DNA of 15,706 nucleotides from Bacteroidetes bacterium CG2_30_32_10 (GTDB lineage Bacteria; Bacteroidota; Bacteroidia; Bacteroidales; CG2-30-32-10): contig MNXO01000003.1 of NCBI GenBank assembly GCA_001872995.1, positions 1 through 15,706 on the forward strand, written 5' to 3'. Both the position numbers and the translations under genes were made by a program. The notes below the pieces were generated by a model. That model had not been told where the DNA came from. It was given only the letters and a program-made list of their open reading frames with translations, and searched no databases. Positions 5,960 to 14,696 of the stretch are shown one piece after another; the stretch's first letter is position 1; each line of letters begins with the position of its first letter.

Positions 5960-7180
5960 ATGATGCAGGAAAATAATTTCAAGGTATATGGGTATCGTTG
6001 GGTGATGCTTTGTATCTATATGTTTATAGTAGCAGTTAATCAACTTCTTTGGATAACTTTTGCACCAATTACAAGTGCTGCCACTGTTTATTATGGAGTT
6101 TCTGACCTGCAGATTGGAATTTTATCGATGTGCTTTATGATTGTGTTCATCTTGGTTTCAATTCCTGCTTCTTGGATTATTGATACTTATGGAATAAAGA
6201 TAGGCGTTGGAATAGGTGCGTTATTAACTGGTGCATTTGGTTTGCTGAGGGGATTAGTTACTACCGATTACAATTTATTGCTGTTGTCGCAAATTGGTAT
6301 TGCGGTTGGGCAGCCTTTTTTGCTTAATGCAATTACCAAACTGGCAGCCCGCTGGTTTACCATCGATAAAAGAGCTACCGCTTCGGGGCTTGGCACCCTT
6401 GCGATGTATGTTGGAATTTTATTGGGGATGACGCTTACGCCTTATCTTACTGTTGGATATGGCATCAATGGAATGCTTTATATATATGGAGTTGTTTCGG
6501 TGATTGCTGCTGTTATATTTATTTTGTTGGCAAAAGAAAAGCCACCAACAGCTCCCTGCCGCCCCGACCAAGAAGAACGCTCTTTGGTTTTAGATGGGCT
6601 AAAAAACACCTTGCGATCTAAAGAATTTATTATCCTTATGTTTATCTTTTTTATTGGCTTGGGCGTGTTCAACAGTGTCACTACTTGGATAGAAGATATT
6701 TTAAAACCACGCGGTTTTTCTGTAATTCAAGCTGGCATTACTGGTGGACTGATGATTGCGGCTGGTATTATTGGGGCTTTTATTATACCTATGCTTTCCG
6801 ATCATTATAAGAAAAGAACCCCTTTTATTATTATTTCGATGGTTGGGGCTACCATCGGACTGATAGGAATAACATTTGCAACTTTCTATTGGCTGTTGCT
6901 TGTCTCCGGAATGTTGATGGGGTTTTTCTTGCTTAGTGCGGGTCCTATCGGATTTCAATATGGTGCCGAAATAACTTATCCCACTTCCGAAGGTACTTCA
7001 AATGGATTGCTATTACTTATGGGACAAATATCGGGTATTGCTTTCATTTTTGGCTTAGATAGTTTTAAATCGCCAATTTCAGGTGCTATGACCAACCCTA
7101 TGATGATACTTATTGGGTTAATGATTCTATGCATTATATTAACTACTTGGCTCAAAGAATCTAAAACAATCAAGTGGTAG
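5960..7180 (+). CDS. MFS transporter, FLVCR-like
   Basis: A 406-aa inner-membrane protein with about 12 hydrophobic segments in two halves joined by a charged loop (residues about 195-215, RPDQEERS). Loop 2-3 reads P-A-S-W-I-I-D-T-Y-G-I-K and loop 8-9 reads L-S-D-H-Y-K-K-R, both matching MFS motif A positions. The first half (Y-R-W-V-M-L, N-Q-L-L-W-I-T-F-A-P-I, Y-Y-G-V-S, I-G-I-L-S-M-C-F-M) resembles the FLVCR/DIRC2 branch, whose animal members move heme or choline; the substrate here cannot be told from sequence. Two ATG codons in tandem (5960, 5963) make the start slightly uncertain; AAAAAGG at 5947-5953 is a weak ribosome site. It stands alone behind a structured leader that may regulate it. 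Confidence 0.85.
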   Translation: MMQENNFKVYGYRWVMLCIYMFIVAVNQLLWITFAPITSAATVYYGVSDLQIGILSMCFMIVFILVSIPASWIIDTYGIKIGVGIGALLTGAFGLLRGLVTTDYNLLLLSQIGIAVGQPFLLNAITKLAARWFTIDKRATASGLGTLAMYVGILLGMTLTPYLTVGYGINGMLYIYGVVSVIAAVIFILLAKEKPPTAPCRPDQEERSLVLDGLKNTLRSKEFIILMFIFFIGLGVFNSVTTWIEDILKPRGFSVIQAGITGGLMIAAGIIGAFIIPMLSDHYKKRTPFIIISMVGATIGLIGITFATFYWLLLVSGMLMGFFLLSAGPIGFQYGAEITYPTSEGTSNGLLLLMGQISGIAFIFGLDSFKSPISGAMTNPMMILIGLMILCIILTTWLKESKTIKW

Positions 7181-7302
7181 ATTGTTATAAGCCTTGTTAT
7201 AAATAAAGTTACTATCTCAAATATTTTTTTCAAAAAGGAACATAGAAAATATAAAAAAAAAGTGTAGGTTTGTTGTTAAAATCAGCTAATCAATAAATAA
7301 TT

Positions 7303-8991
7303 ATGAATAAATTAGCCATCATCATCAAGCAATGCATTAAATTAAAAGCTATTCATTTCAACAAGTCACTGAGTAGCCAATTTGGAATATTCATTTTTAT
7401 TGTTTCATTGTTTCTCAATTCTTTTCTGAATGCCCAGGCACCATTAAGAGTTGAAATCAATATGGATAAAAAAGACACCAACTATTCGCTCATCCCTGCT
7501 TATAAAAATGGTTTATTGGTGATGGGAAATCCAATAATTAAAAAAGGAATTGCTTCCAGAAGTATTAGTTTTACTCATTATGCTACCGACATGAGTTTAA
7601 TTTGGTCTAAAAAGATAGATATTCCTGCATTATTAACACTAAATACCAGCTATTATGATTCTTTAAGTAGAAATATTTATTTACTTTTTACCGCAAACAA
7701 TCAATTTACAGAAGGGAAGAGTGGATTTCAGATTATTAAAATCAATTTTTCTGATAATTCCCTTACTTCTAAATCGGGAAATATTACAGAAGGCATCACT
7801 GTTAGTGAATTTAGTGTTAGCAACGATATTTGTATTTGGGGTGGTAGAACTGCTCCCGCTCAAAAAGCTCTAACTAAAGGAACAAGTTGTCTGTTTTCAT
7901 TCAAAAAATCTGCTTTTACAGCCAAACCCATCATTTATTTTACCAATTTTAATACCAACGAAACCAAAACAATTTCATTTGCGGAAAGCTCTGTTATGGG
8001 CACCGTGCTAAACATTTCCATTAATAAAGCCTCGCAGACAATTGATGCTATTATTGCTTTAAAAGAAAAGAAATCATCAGATTATTTATACAAAGTATTT
8101 GAATACTCACTAACCGGCGATATGATTAATGCCATTAACATTGCTTCAGAAAGCCAAACCAACTTTCTTGAAACTGCAAAAATAATTGCGTTAAGCAAAA
8201 CAGATAAAATGATTCTTGGCACTTATTCATTAACTAAGAATCATAATAAAAATCCTGATGCTTCTTCCAATACACAGGGTTATTATATTGTTAAAATTAA
8301 TAATAATATACAGGAATACTGCAAATTTTATAGTTTCAACACATTCAAAAACTTTTATAATTACCTAAGTTTTAAAAATAAAAACAAAGTGTTGAAGAAG
8401 AATGCCAAGAATAAAAATAAAGGAGGTGAAACAGCGTTGAATTATCAATTGCTTGTACACGATGTTTTTGTTTATAATGGCAATTATATTCTTGCTTCCG
8501 AAGCTTATTATCCCGAATACCATACCGAATATTATACCACCTATTACAATGGGTATCCACAAACCAATACTTATACCGTTTTCGATGGTTATCGCTATAC
8601 ACATGCCATTGTTGCAGCTTTCGATAAAAATGGAGCGATTGTTTGGGACAATACAATGGAAATATGGGATATTCTATCATTAACACTCAAAAATAGAATA
8701 AGTTTATTTGTAGATAAAGATAATAATATGGTTATTTTATATAATTACAAAGGCACACTCTATTCAAAACTACTAAATGGCAATGTAACTATTGACGAAA
8801 AAGACAAAACCCCCATAGAAACCAATTATGCTGACGATAAAGTTAAAAACAATTACACTGGAGACATCGCATATTGGTATAATAATTATTTTGTTGCTTT
8901 TGGAACACAAGAAATCCGAAACCCCGAACAAAATCCAACTCACAAAACTACTCGAGATGTTTTTTATTTTAATAAAATTGGGTTTGAATAA
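7303..8991 (+). CDS. Large secreted protein of unknown function
   Basis: A 562-aa protein with a signal peptide: a long basic N-region (residues 1-26), the hydrophobic core FGIFIFIVSLFLNSFL and a likely cleavage after N-A-Q-A (about residue 46). The mature chain has many short strand-like stretches with recurrent Y-x-x-x-F or I-W-x-x patterns, suggesting a beta-propeller, though I cannot define blades. Residues about 400-436 are remarkably Tyr-rich (E-A-Y-Y-P-E-Y-H-T-E-Y-Y-T-T-Y-Y), followed by F-D-G-Y-R-Y-T-H and F-D-K-N-G-A-I-V-W-D. No lipobox or obvious type IX secretion domain is seen. The first glycosyltransferase gene starts 18 bp after its stop, so co-transcription is likely. Function unknown; a later start nearer the signal core is possible. 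Confidence 0.7.
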   Translation: MNKLAIIIKQCIKLKAIHFNKSLSSQFGIFIFIVSLFLNSFLNAQAPLRVEINMDKKDTNYSLIPAYKNGLLVMGNPIIKKGIASRSISFTHYATDMSLIWSKKIDIPALLTLNTSYYDSLSRNIYLLFTANNQFTEGKSGFQIIKINFSDNSLTSKSGNITEGITVSEFSVSNDICIWGGRTAPAQKALTKGTSCLFSFKKSAFTAKPIIYFTNFNTNETKTISFAESSVMGTVLNISINKASQTIDAIIALKEKKSSDYLYKVFEYSLTGDMINAINIASESQTNFLETAKIIALSKTDKMILGTYSLTKNHNKNPDASSNTQGYYIVKINNNIQEYCKFYSFNTFKNFYNYLSFKNKNKVLKKNAKNKNKGGETALNYQLLVHDVFVYNGNYILASEAYYPEYHTEYYTTYYNGYPQTNTYTVFDGYRYTHAIVAAFDKNGAIVWDNTMEIWDILSLTLKNRISLFVDKDNNMVILYNYKGTLYSKLLNGNVTIDEKDKTPIETNYADDKVKNNYTGDIAYWYNNYFVAFGTQEIRNPEQNPTHKTTRDVFYFNKIGFE

Positions 8992-9009
8992 TATTACAAT
9001 ATTTGTTAA

Positions 9010-9975
9010 ATGACTCTCCCGAAAATAAGTATTATAACGCCTTCCTTCAATCAAGGCAGCTACCTTGAAGAAACAATAACTTCAGTACTAGAACAGAATT
9101 ATCCTGCTCTCGAATATATTGTAATTGACGGCGGAAGTATTGATAATTCGCAAGATATCATTAATAAATATGAAAATAGATTAAGTTATTCTTTCAGTGA
9201 AAAGGACAAAGGTCAGAGCGATGCCATCAACAAGGGTTTTCGTAAAGCCACTGGCGACATTATAGCTTGGCTCAACAGCGATGATATGTATTTCCCTAAC
9301 ACCTTGCAAACTGTTGCTTCTATTTTTAACGATAATCCAGAAATAAACCTTATCTATGGCGATGTAGAACAATTTTACGATAATGGAAAAACAGAATACT
9401 ATGCAGTTAAAGATTTTGAATCTTTAGATTTTCTTTCAAGGGTTTCTATTCATCAACCTTCTGTTTTTTGGAGAAAAAAAATACTTAAAGAAACTGGTCT
9501 TTTAGATGAAACACTTCATTATTTGATGGATTACGATTTGTGGATGCGTATTTTCTTTAATTACAAAACCTTAAAGGTTAATAAATTGCTATCTCGATTT
9601 AGAATACACCAACAATCGAAAACAAACAACAATGCTCCAGCCTTATATCTTGATTATCGCAAAGTATTTAGCCGATTTATTCATTCTTATTCCTATTTAG
9701 AAAACGAATCAATTCTTAAATCGCTTAATATATATGTTAATGATGATGGGGCTTATTATAAATTTAAGCATCCATTATCAGAAGAAATTATCAAACAAGC
9801 ATTTTTAAACTATATAAGCAATTGTATTAAACAAGAATATGGCTGGGGAAATATTAAAGAAGCAAATCGCTTGATAATGCACAATCAAAATCCATTGAAA
9901 CATAAGAATTATTTATCAATATTGATTAAAAACAATCTAGGAATTGGTTATATCAAAAATAAATGGAGAAAATAA
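9010..9975 (+). CDS. Family 2 glycosyltransferase
   Basis: A 321-aa GT-A fold enzyme. It opens with I-S-I-I-T-P-S-F-N-Q-G-S-Y-L-E-E-T-I-x-S-V-L (residues 6-27), then V-I-D-G-G-S-x-D-N-S (about 39-48), and a D-x-D equivalent N-S-D-D-M-Y with D91-D92 for the metal and nucleotide sugar. After it come G-D-V-E-Q-F, a hydrophobic H-Q-P-S-V-F-W acceptor-side segment and M-D-Y-D-L-W-M-R-I, typical of WcaA-like enzymes. No membrane span is seen, so it should act on the cytoplasmic side, adding sugar to a lipid-linked or polysaccharide acceptor; donor and acceptor cannot be told. It follows the secreted protein by 18 bp and overlaps the next glycosyltransferase by 13 bp, indicating one operon. Confidence 0.92.
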   Translation: MTLPKISIITPSFNQGSYLEETITSVLEQNYPALEYIVIDGGSIDNSQDIINKYENRLSYSFSEKDKGQSDAINKGFRKATGDIIAWLNSDDMYFPNTLQTVASIFNDNPEINLIYGDVEQFYDNGKTEYYAVKDFESLDFLSRVSIHQPSVFWRKKILKETGLLDETLHYLMDYDLWMRIFFNYKTLKVNKLLSRFRIHQQSKTNNNAPALYLDYRKVFSRFIHSYSYLENESILKSLNIYVNDDGAYYKFKHPLSEEIIKQAFLNYISNCIKQEYGWGNIKEANRLIMHNQNPLKHKNYLSILIKNNLGIGYIKNKWRK

Positions 9976-10883
9976 TTGAAAGTATAAAATTTTCTATAGT
10001 AATACCAACCTATAACAGGGCAGATTTCATAAAAAGCACTGTGATATCTGTTTTACAACAAGACTATGCTAATTTTGAGTTAATAATTGTTGATGATGGA
10101 AGCACGGATAATACGGAAGACATTATTAGTTCAATACATGATGAGCGTTTACAATATTATAAAAAAATAAATGAAGAACGTGGAGTTGCCCGTAACTATG
10201 GATTTAAAAAGGCAAAGGGCGATTATGTATTGTTTTTTGATTCCGATGATTTGATGCATACAAACCATTTATCAACATTATATGAAGCAATTGTAAAGTT
10301 TAATAATGAGGTGAATTTTATTGCTTCAAAATATGACCTTATTACAAATAATAAGCACAAGCATTCTTCTGTTTATCCAATAAAAGAAGGATGGTATGAC
10401 ATAAATCTATTTTTAAAAGGCAGTTTGATTGGTTGTATTATATGTGTAAAAAAAAATAATCCAAACCTAAAACTATTTCTTGAAGACAGAAGGTTTACAA
10501 TTGGTGAGGATTGGATTTTTTTATTGCAAAATCTTCAAAATGATAATATATACATTATTGATAAAGTTACAATCAGTGTAAACGATCACGAAAATAGAAC
10601 GATGCGTAGCAATAATTCTATTATTATCAGTAAAAACCAACTTGTATTAGAGTGGTTGTTACAAAATATAAAGCTTACAAACATACAACAAAATATATTG
10701 ACCACTAACTCTTATTATTTTTGTGCTATCCACTCTTATATAGACAACAATAGAAGAAACGCAATGCGTTATTTGAAGAAAATATTGCCATTAAAAGGCT
10801 TTGGTAAAAAAGAAATAATACTATTGGTTAAAGTTCTAATAGGATATAGAATTATGAGCAAAGTTTTCGCTTGGTTTCAATGA
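9963..10883 (+). CDS. Family 2 glycosyltransferase
   Basis: A 306-aa GT2 enzyme that starts inside the end of the previous gene (13-bp overlap, other frame), which implies coupled translation. The N-terminal half carries the family marks: S-I-V-I-P-T-Y-N-R-A (about 11-20), I-I-V-D-D-G-S-T-D-N-T (41-51), R-G-V-A-R-N-Y-G and F-D-S-D-D with D93, D95 and D96 as metal/donor ligands. The C-terminal half is less conserved, with a G-E-D-W-I-F-L segment (about 180-186) at the expected acceptor/base position (E-D), and ends in a basic helix (K-K-E-I-I-L-L-V-K). Sugar specificity is unknown. The neighbouring GT2 is a distant paralogue, and the pair probably acts in one glycan pathway. No polymerase or flippase is nearby. 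Confidence 0.92.
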   Translation: MEKIIESIKFSIVIPTYNRADFIKSTVISVLQQDYANFELIIVDDGSTDNTEDIISSIHDERLQYYKKINEERGVARNYGFKKAKGDYVLFFDSDDLMHTNHLSTLYEAIVKFNNEVNFIASKYDLITNNKHKHSSVYPIKEGWYDINLFLKGSLIGCIICVKKNNPNLKLFLEDRRFTIGEDWIFLLQNLQNDNIYIIDKVTISVNDHENRTMRSNNSIIISKNQLVLEWLLQNIKLTNIQQNILTTNSYYFCAIHSYIDNNRRNAMRYLKKILPLKGFGKKEIILLVKVLIGYRIMSKVFAWFQ

Positions 10884-10915
10884 AGAATACATTTAAAAGT
10901 ATTACAAATAATGAA

Positions 10916-10953
10916 TTGCCTATATTTATTATCTCAAAATTGCTAATAGGCAA
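10916..10953. terminator. Candidate terminator between convergent genes
   Basis: TTGCCTAT (10916-10923) and ATAGGCAA (10946-10953) form a perfect 8-bp inverted repeat with a 22-base loop, in the gap between the glycosyltransferase stop (10883) and the ferredoxin stop (10962). Position favours a shared terminator; the long loop and lack of a clean T run are against it. Confidence 0.35.
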
Positions 10954-10961
10954 CAATAATT

Positions 10962-11273
10962 TTATATACCTAATAATTTTTTCTTTTCTAAAAGCTGTTC
11001 TTTTGATTCAATATAATTTGAATCTTTTGAACTTGCACCAACTGGGCAAACGGCAACACATTTAGCTTCACTAGCAGAATCCATACATTCTGTACATTTA
11101 TTAGGAACAATATAGGAAGTGTTTCCAGAAATAGCAGCTTGTCTTTTATTATCATGGTGGCTTGTACCATCAGCCATAGCCCATGTTTCACCTGATTTAT
11201 AAATAGCATTACAAGGACAAACAGGTATGCACGAATGACAACGAATACAATCTTCAGATATAATATATGCCAT
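10962..11273 (-). CDS. 2[4Fe-4S] ferredoxin, Alvin-like
   Basis: I choose the ATG at 11273 (103 aa), because the product then opens M-A-Y-I-I-S-E-D-C, the same as its neighbour M-A-Y-K-I-S-E-D-C; upstream codons (to 11315) add 14 residues of no ferredoxin type. The first cluster motif is C-x2-C-x2-C-x3-C-P (C-I-R-C-H-S-C-I-P-V-C-P). The second is C-x2-C-x8-C-x3-C-P (C-T-E-C then K-C-V-A-V-C-P), the insertion found in Allochromatium-type ferredoxins, which usually have very low potentials. A long loop separates the motifs (residues about 25-55) and a Lys-rich tail follows. It is a soluble cytoplasmic one-electron carrier, a plausible partner of KorAB. A terminator lies between it and the upstream ferredoxin, so it may be transcribed at lower level or from its own promoter. 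Confidence 0.88.
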   Translation of the reverse strand: MAYIISEDCIRCHSCIPVCPCNAIYKSGETWAMADGTSHHDNKRQAAISGNTSYIVPNKCTECMDSASEAKCVAVCPVGASSKDSNYIESKEQLLEKKKLLGI

Positions 11274-11303
11274 ATTAATAGTATTGTTAAAGTTTTTTTT
11301 ATT

Positions 11304-11330
11304 AAAAAAGCCCACAAAAGTGAGCTTTCT
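11304..11330 (-). terminator. Rho-independent terminator between the two ferredoxin genes
   Basis: Read on the minus strand, AAAGCTCAC, a TTTT loop and GTGGGCTTT form a 9-bp stem followed by more T (11304-11309). One U-G pair exists only in the minus-strand RNA (it would be a C-A mismatch on plus), which gives the direction. It would end the 55-aa ferredoxin transcript before the 103-aa ferredoxin gene. Confidence 0.7.
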
Positions 11331-11377
11331 TTTTTTGTTTTACACAACTATACAATAGCGTATAATTGAAAGATGAT

Positions 11378-11545
11378 TTATTCAGGATGAATTGCTTCAA
11401 CTGGACAAACATCAGCACAAGAACCACAATCAGTGCAAACATCAGGATCAATTTTATAGATATCACCTTCAGAAATAGCTTCTACTGGACATTCGTCAAT
11501 GCAAGTGCCACAAGCTGTGCAATCTTCAGAAATTTTGTAAGCCAT
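11378..11545 (-). CDS. Small 2[4Fe-4S] ferredoxin, clostridial type
   Basis: A complete 55-aa gene, short enough to be missed by length cut-offs. It carries two standard cluster motifs: C-T-A-C-G-T-C-I-D-E-C-P (residues 9-20) and C-T-D-C-G-S-C-A-D-V-C-P (37-48), each C-x2-C-x2-C-x3-C-P, with V-E-A-I after both as in internal repeats of clostridial ferredoxins. Length matches the family (about 55). It is the likely electron acceptor of KorAB, whose genes start 239 bp away on the other strand. An excellent Bacteroidota promoter lies 45 bp upstream of its ATG and a strong terminator follows its stop, so it is probably an abundant monocistronic message. The other ferredoxin next door looks like a diverged tandem duplicate. 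Confidence 0.93.
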   Translation of the reverse strand: MAYKISEDCTACGTCIDECPVEAISEGDIYKIDPDVCTDCGSCADVCPVEAIHPE

Positions 11546-11589
11546 AATTTTTAAATTTTATTGTTATTGAAAATTATTTATTTTGTTTG

Positions 11590-11617
11590 CAAAGATAATA
11601 TTTAGCAATTAAATCAA
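11590..11617 (-). promoter_or_regulatory. Promoter of the small ferredoxin gene
   Basis: On the minus strand TTG (11617-11615), exactly 17 bases, then TATCTTTG (11597-11590): a full match to the Bacteroidota TTG-N17..23-TAnnTTTG promoter. Transcription should start near 11583, leaving a leader of about 40 nt. Confidence 0.75.
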
Positions 11618-11723
11618 AAAAATAAAATAAAACTATTTATTATTTTTCTTATTATCAATTAATTATACACAATAAAAAGGGATTCTATGAAAATTTTTAA
11701 TAAAAAAAACATCAAAACTTAAA

Positions 11724-11751
11724 TTGGTTAGAAATATTTGATGTAATTTCG
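11724..11751 (+). promoter_or_regulatory. Probable korA promoter
   Basis: TTG (11724-11726), 17 bases and TAATTTCG (11744-11751) fit the Bacteroidota promoter with one change in the -7 box, followed by GCAGC as is often seen at start sites. It is divergent from the ferredoxin promoter 107 bp away. Confidence 0.55.
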
Positions 11752-11783
11752 CAGCAACAAACGTATTATTCTAAACTATTTAT

Positions 11784-13634
11784 ATGACAAAGAAAAAAAA
11801 TAATGTTGTAGAAAAAGAAGAGGTTGTAATAAAATTTGTTGGTGATTCTGGCGACGGAATGCAATTAATTGGTACCATCTTTTCTGATGCCGCTGCAATA
11901 TTAGGAAATGACATTGCAACATTTCCTGATTATCCTGCAGAAATAAGAGCGCCACATAACACCATCGCAGGTGTATCTGGATTTCAAGTTCATTTAGGCA
12001 AAATTAAAATTCATACTCCTGGCGATTTATGCGACGTGCTTGTTGCAATGAACCCTGCTTCTCTCAAAGCCAATCTTAAATGGGCAAAACCTGGTGCTAA
12101 CATTATTGTTGATGCTGATGTTTTTGAAGATAAAGCCAATGAAAAAGCTGGTTATAAAACAAACCCTCTTACAGATGGAAGTTTGAGCGATTACAATCTT
12201 ATTGCTGCACCAGTTTCTTCAATGACAAAGGATTCATTGGCAGCTATGAATATTGACCCCAAAACAGCTGATAAAAGCAAAAACATGTTTGCGCTTGGTA
12301 TTATTAATTATTTATTTAACAGAACTTTAGATCATACTTTTAAATATTTTGAAGTTAAGTTTAAGAAAAAACCAGCTTTTATCAATATTAATAAAACAGT
12401 TTTACAAGCAGGATATAATTTTGCTGAAACTTTGGAAGCAATAAAAACCACCTTTAGCATTTCGTCTGCCAAAATTGAAAAAGGAAAGTACAGAAATATT
12501 ACAGGGAATATGGCAACAGCTTGGGGATTACTCGCTGCTTCAGAACGTTCTGGCAGGCCCTTATTTCTTGGCTCCTATCCTATTACGCCAGCTACTGAGA
12601 TATTAATAGAATTAGCTAAATGGAAATCATTAGGAGCAAAAGTGTTTCAAGCTGAAGACGAAATTGCAGGTATTTGTTCGGCTATTGGTGCAAGTTTTAC
12701 TGGTTCTCTTGCCATAACTACTACTTCAGGACCAGGACTTTCATTAAAAAGTGAAGCAATTGGACTTGCGGTAATGACTGAATTGCCTCTTGTTATTGTT
12801 AATGTTCAACGTGGCGGACCTTCTACTGGTTTACCAACAAAATCAGAACAATCTGATTTAATGCAAGCTTTGTTTGGCAGAAATGGTGAAGCACCAGTAA
12901 TTGTTATTGCTGCTTCAACTTCAGTAAATTGTTTTTATTATGCTTACGAAGCTGCCAAATTAGCAATGGAACATATGACTCCAGTAATTTTGCTAACAGA
13001 AGGCTGTCTTGGCTTTGGTTCAGAACTATTTAAAATACCTAAAGTTGCCGATTTACCTGCCATTAACCCTCCTATTGCTGAAGCAAATGATAAAAATTAT
13101 AAACCATATTTCAGAAACGAAAAAACACTCGTTAGGAAATGGGCTTTGCCAGGAACCGAAGGCTTACGTCATCGTTTAGGCGGTTTAGAAAAGGAAAACA
13201 TTACGGGTAATGTTTCTTCTGACCCTATAAACCATCAATTAATGACAAATTTAAGAGCAGAAAAAATTGAAAAAGTTGCTGATTTTTTGCCAAATCAAGA
13301 AATACTTGGTGAAAAAGAAGGCGATTTGTTGGTGATTGGATGGGGAAGTACTCACGGTGCTATTTATTCGGCTGTTGACGAATTGCAGAAACAAGGAATG
13401 AAAATAAGTCAAACGCATTTTAATTACATTTTACCTTTTCCAAAGAACACCGCAAAAATTTTTAAAGGATTTAAAAAAATTGTTGTTTGTGAATTAAATG
13501 CAGGGCAATTGGTTAATTATCTGCGAATGAAATTTCCACAATACCAGTTTATGCAATACAACAAAGTTCAAGGTTTGCCATTTGTCGTTTCAGAATTAAA
13601 AGATAAGTTTAACCAAATATTAAAGGAGAAATAA
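11784..13634 (+). CDS. korA: 2-oxoacid:ferredoxin oxidoreductase, alpha subunit (gamma-alpha fused)
   Basis: A 616-aa subunit of the enzyme that oxidises a 2-oxoacid (2-oxoglutarate is the likely one) with CoA to acyl-CoA, CO2 and reduced ferredoxin. The N-terminal part is the gamma domain: V-G-D-S-G-D-G-M-Q-L-I-G (about 18-29) and F-P-D-Y-P-A-E-I-R-A-P (about 50-60). From about residue 235 the alpha part begins, with S-Y-P-I-T-P-A-T-E (264-272), E-D-E-I-A-G-I, T-T-S-G-P-G-L-S-L-K-S-E-A-I-G-L-A (about 312-328) and R-G-G-P-S-T-G-L-P-T, typical of KorA. The fusion order and length match the usual two-subunit Kor form. korB follows 3 bp later. A separate TPP domain is absent here and supplied by KorB. 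Substrate specificity is by family resemblance only. In anaerobic or reductive-TCA settings the reaction can run in reverse. Confidence 0.93.
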   Translation: MTKKKNNVVEKEEVVIKFVGDSGDGMQLIGTIFSDAAAILGNDIATFPDYPAEIRAPHNTIAGVSGFQVHLGKIKIHTPGDLCDVLVAMNPASLKANLKWAKPGANIIVDADVFEDKANEKAGYKTNPLTDGSLSDYNLIAAPVSSMTKDSLAAMNIDPKTADKSKNMFALGIINYLFNRTLDHTFKYFEVKFKKKPAFININKTVLQAGYNFAETLEAIKTTFSISSAKIEKGKYRNITGNMATAWGLLAASERSGRPLFLGSYPITPATEILIELAKWKSLGAKVFQAEDEIAGICSAIGASFTGSLAITTTSGPGLSLKSEAIGLAVMTELPLVIVNVQRGGPSTGLPTKSEQSDLMQALFGRNGEAPVIVIAASTSVNCFYYAYEAAKLAMEHMTPVILLTEGCLGFGSELFKIPKVADLPAINPPIAEANDKNYKPYFRNEKTLVRKWALPGTEGLRHRLGGLEKENITGNVSSDPINHQLMTNLRAEKIEKVADFLPNQEILGEKEGDLLVIGWGSTHGAIYSAVDELQKQGMKISQTHFNYILPFPKNTAKIFKGFKKIVVCELNAGQLVNYLRMKFPQYQFMQYNKVQGLPFVVSELKDKFNQILKEK

Positions 13635-13637
13635 ACA

Positions 13638-14675
13638 ATGGAAGAAAATTTAACTGTTGAAAGATCAAGAGTTCCGCTAACTAAAGAAGATTTTGTTAGC
13701 GACCAAATGGTAAAATGGTGTCCTGGGTGTGGTTCTCATGCCATACTTAGCTCTGTTGCCAATGTTTTTCCTAAAATTGGTTACAAAAAAGAAAACTTTT
13801 GCGTAGTTTCTGGTATTGGTTGCTCTTCACGTTTTCCATACTACGTGAATACTTATGGATTTCATGGAATTCATGGCAGAGCCAACGCAATTGCTACAGG
13901 AGTTAAAATATCAAATCCCCATTTAAGTGTTTGGGTTGCTACTGGGGATGGAGATTCTTTAGCCATTGGAGGAAACCATTTTATTCATATCATTCGTAGA
14001 AATGTTGATTTAAATATATTACTCTTTAATAATCAAATTTATGGATTAACAAAAGGACAGTATTCTCCAACAACTCCTATGGGAAGCATTACAAAGTCTT
14101 CTCCCCAAGGCACTATTGACCATCCTTTCAATCCAGGTGAGCTAGTTTTAGGAGCTCAAGGTACTTTTTTTGCAAGAGTTGTGGACAATAACATAAAAAT
14201 GATGACAGACGTAATGTTTGAAGCTGCTCGTCATGACGGAACATCAGTAATAGAAATCTTGGAAAACTGTGTTATTTTTGCAGATAAAACGCATGAAATG
14301 ATTACTTCCAAAGATTTACGCGATGACCATCAGTTGCATCTCAAAAATGGAGAACCTATGCTTTTTGGTAAAAATAAAGAAAAAGGCATTCAACTTTCTG
14401 AATCTGGTCTCAAAGTTGTTAAATTAGGCGACAATGGTATTACCGAAAAAGATATTCTTGTTCATGACCAATATTCTCAAGACCCTGGCATTCATTTGAT
14501 GCTTGCTAAAATGCAACCACCTGCTTTTCCTGTTGCACTAGGTGTAATTCGTTCAGCGATGTATCCTACTTATGACGATATGGTTGAAGCACAAATTACC
14601 AATGCCAAGAAATCATCGCCAATTAAAACAGTTGATGATTTGCTTAATAGTGGCGAAACTTGGGAAATCAATTAG
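13638..14675 (+). CDS. korB: 2-oxoacid:ferredoxin oxidoreductase, beta subunit
   Basis: A 345-aa TPP- and [4Fe-4S]-binding subunit that completes the enzyme with KorA. W-C-P-G-C-G-S-H gives C28 and C31, G-I-G-C-S-S gives C62 and L-E-N-C gives C211, the expected four cluster ligands. The TPP/Mg motif is G-D-G-D-S-L-A-I-G-G-N-H (about 102-113) ending at L-F-N-N. Length fits KorB. It has a clear ribosome site AAAGGAG (13622-13628), lying inside the last korA codons, with the ATG at 13638. Electrons leave through the cluster to a ferredoxin, probably one of the two encoded divergently. The C-terminal part (about 255-345) has no ferredoxin domain. Regulation should be from the korA promoter. Confidence 0.94.
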   Translation: MEENLTVERSRVPLTKEDFVSDQMVKWCPGCGSHAILSSVANVFPKIGYKKENFCVVSGIGCSSRFPYYVNTYGFHGIHGRANAIATGVKISNPHLSVWVATGDGDSLAIGGNHFIHIIRRNVDLNILLFNNQIYGLTKGQYSPTTPMGSITKSSPQGTIDHPFNPGELVLGAQGTFFARVVDNNIKMMTDVMFEAARHDGTSVIEILENCVIFADKTHEMITSKDLRDDHQLHLKNGEPMLFGKNKEKGIQLSESGLKVVKLGDNGITEKDILVHDQYSQDPGIHLMLAKMQPPAFPVALGVIRSAMYPTYDDMVEAQITNAKKSSPIKTVDDLLNSGETWEIN

Positions 14676-14696
14676 AATTTATAAAATCAGGTATAT

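Noticed and set aside
10871..11065. 64-aa plus-strand open frame after the second glycosyltransferase
   Set aside because: It is mostly antisense to the 103-aa ferredoxin gene; the ATGA overlap with the glycosyltransferase stop is chance.
11366..11554. 62-aa plus-strand open frame
   Set aside because: It is the antisense shadow of the 55-aa ferredoxin gene, whose two complete cysteine motifs decide the strand.
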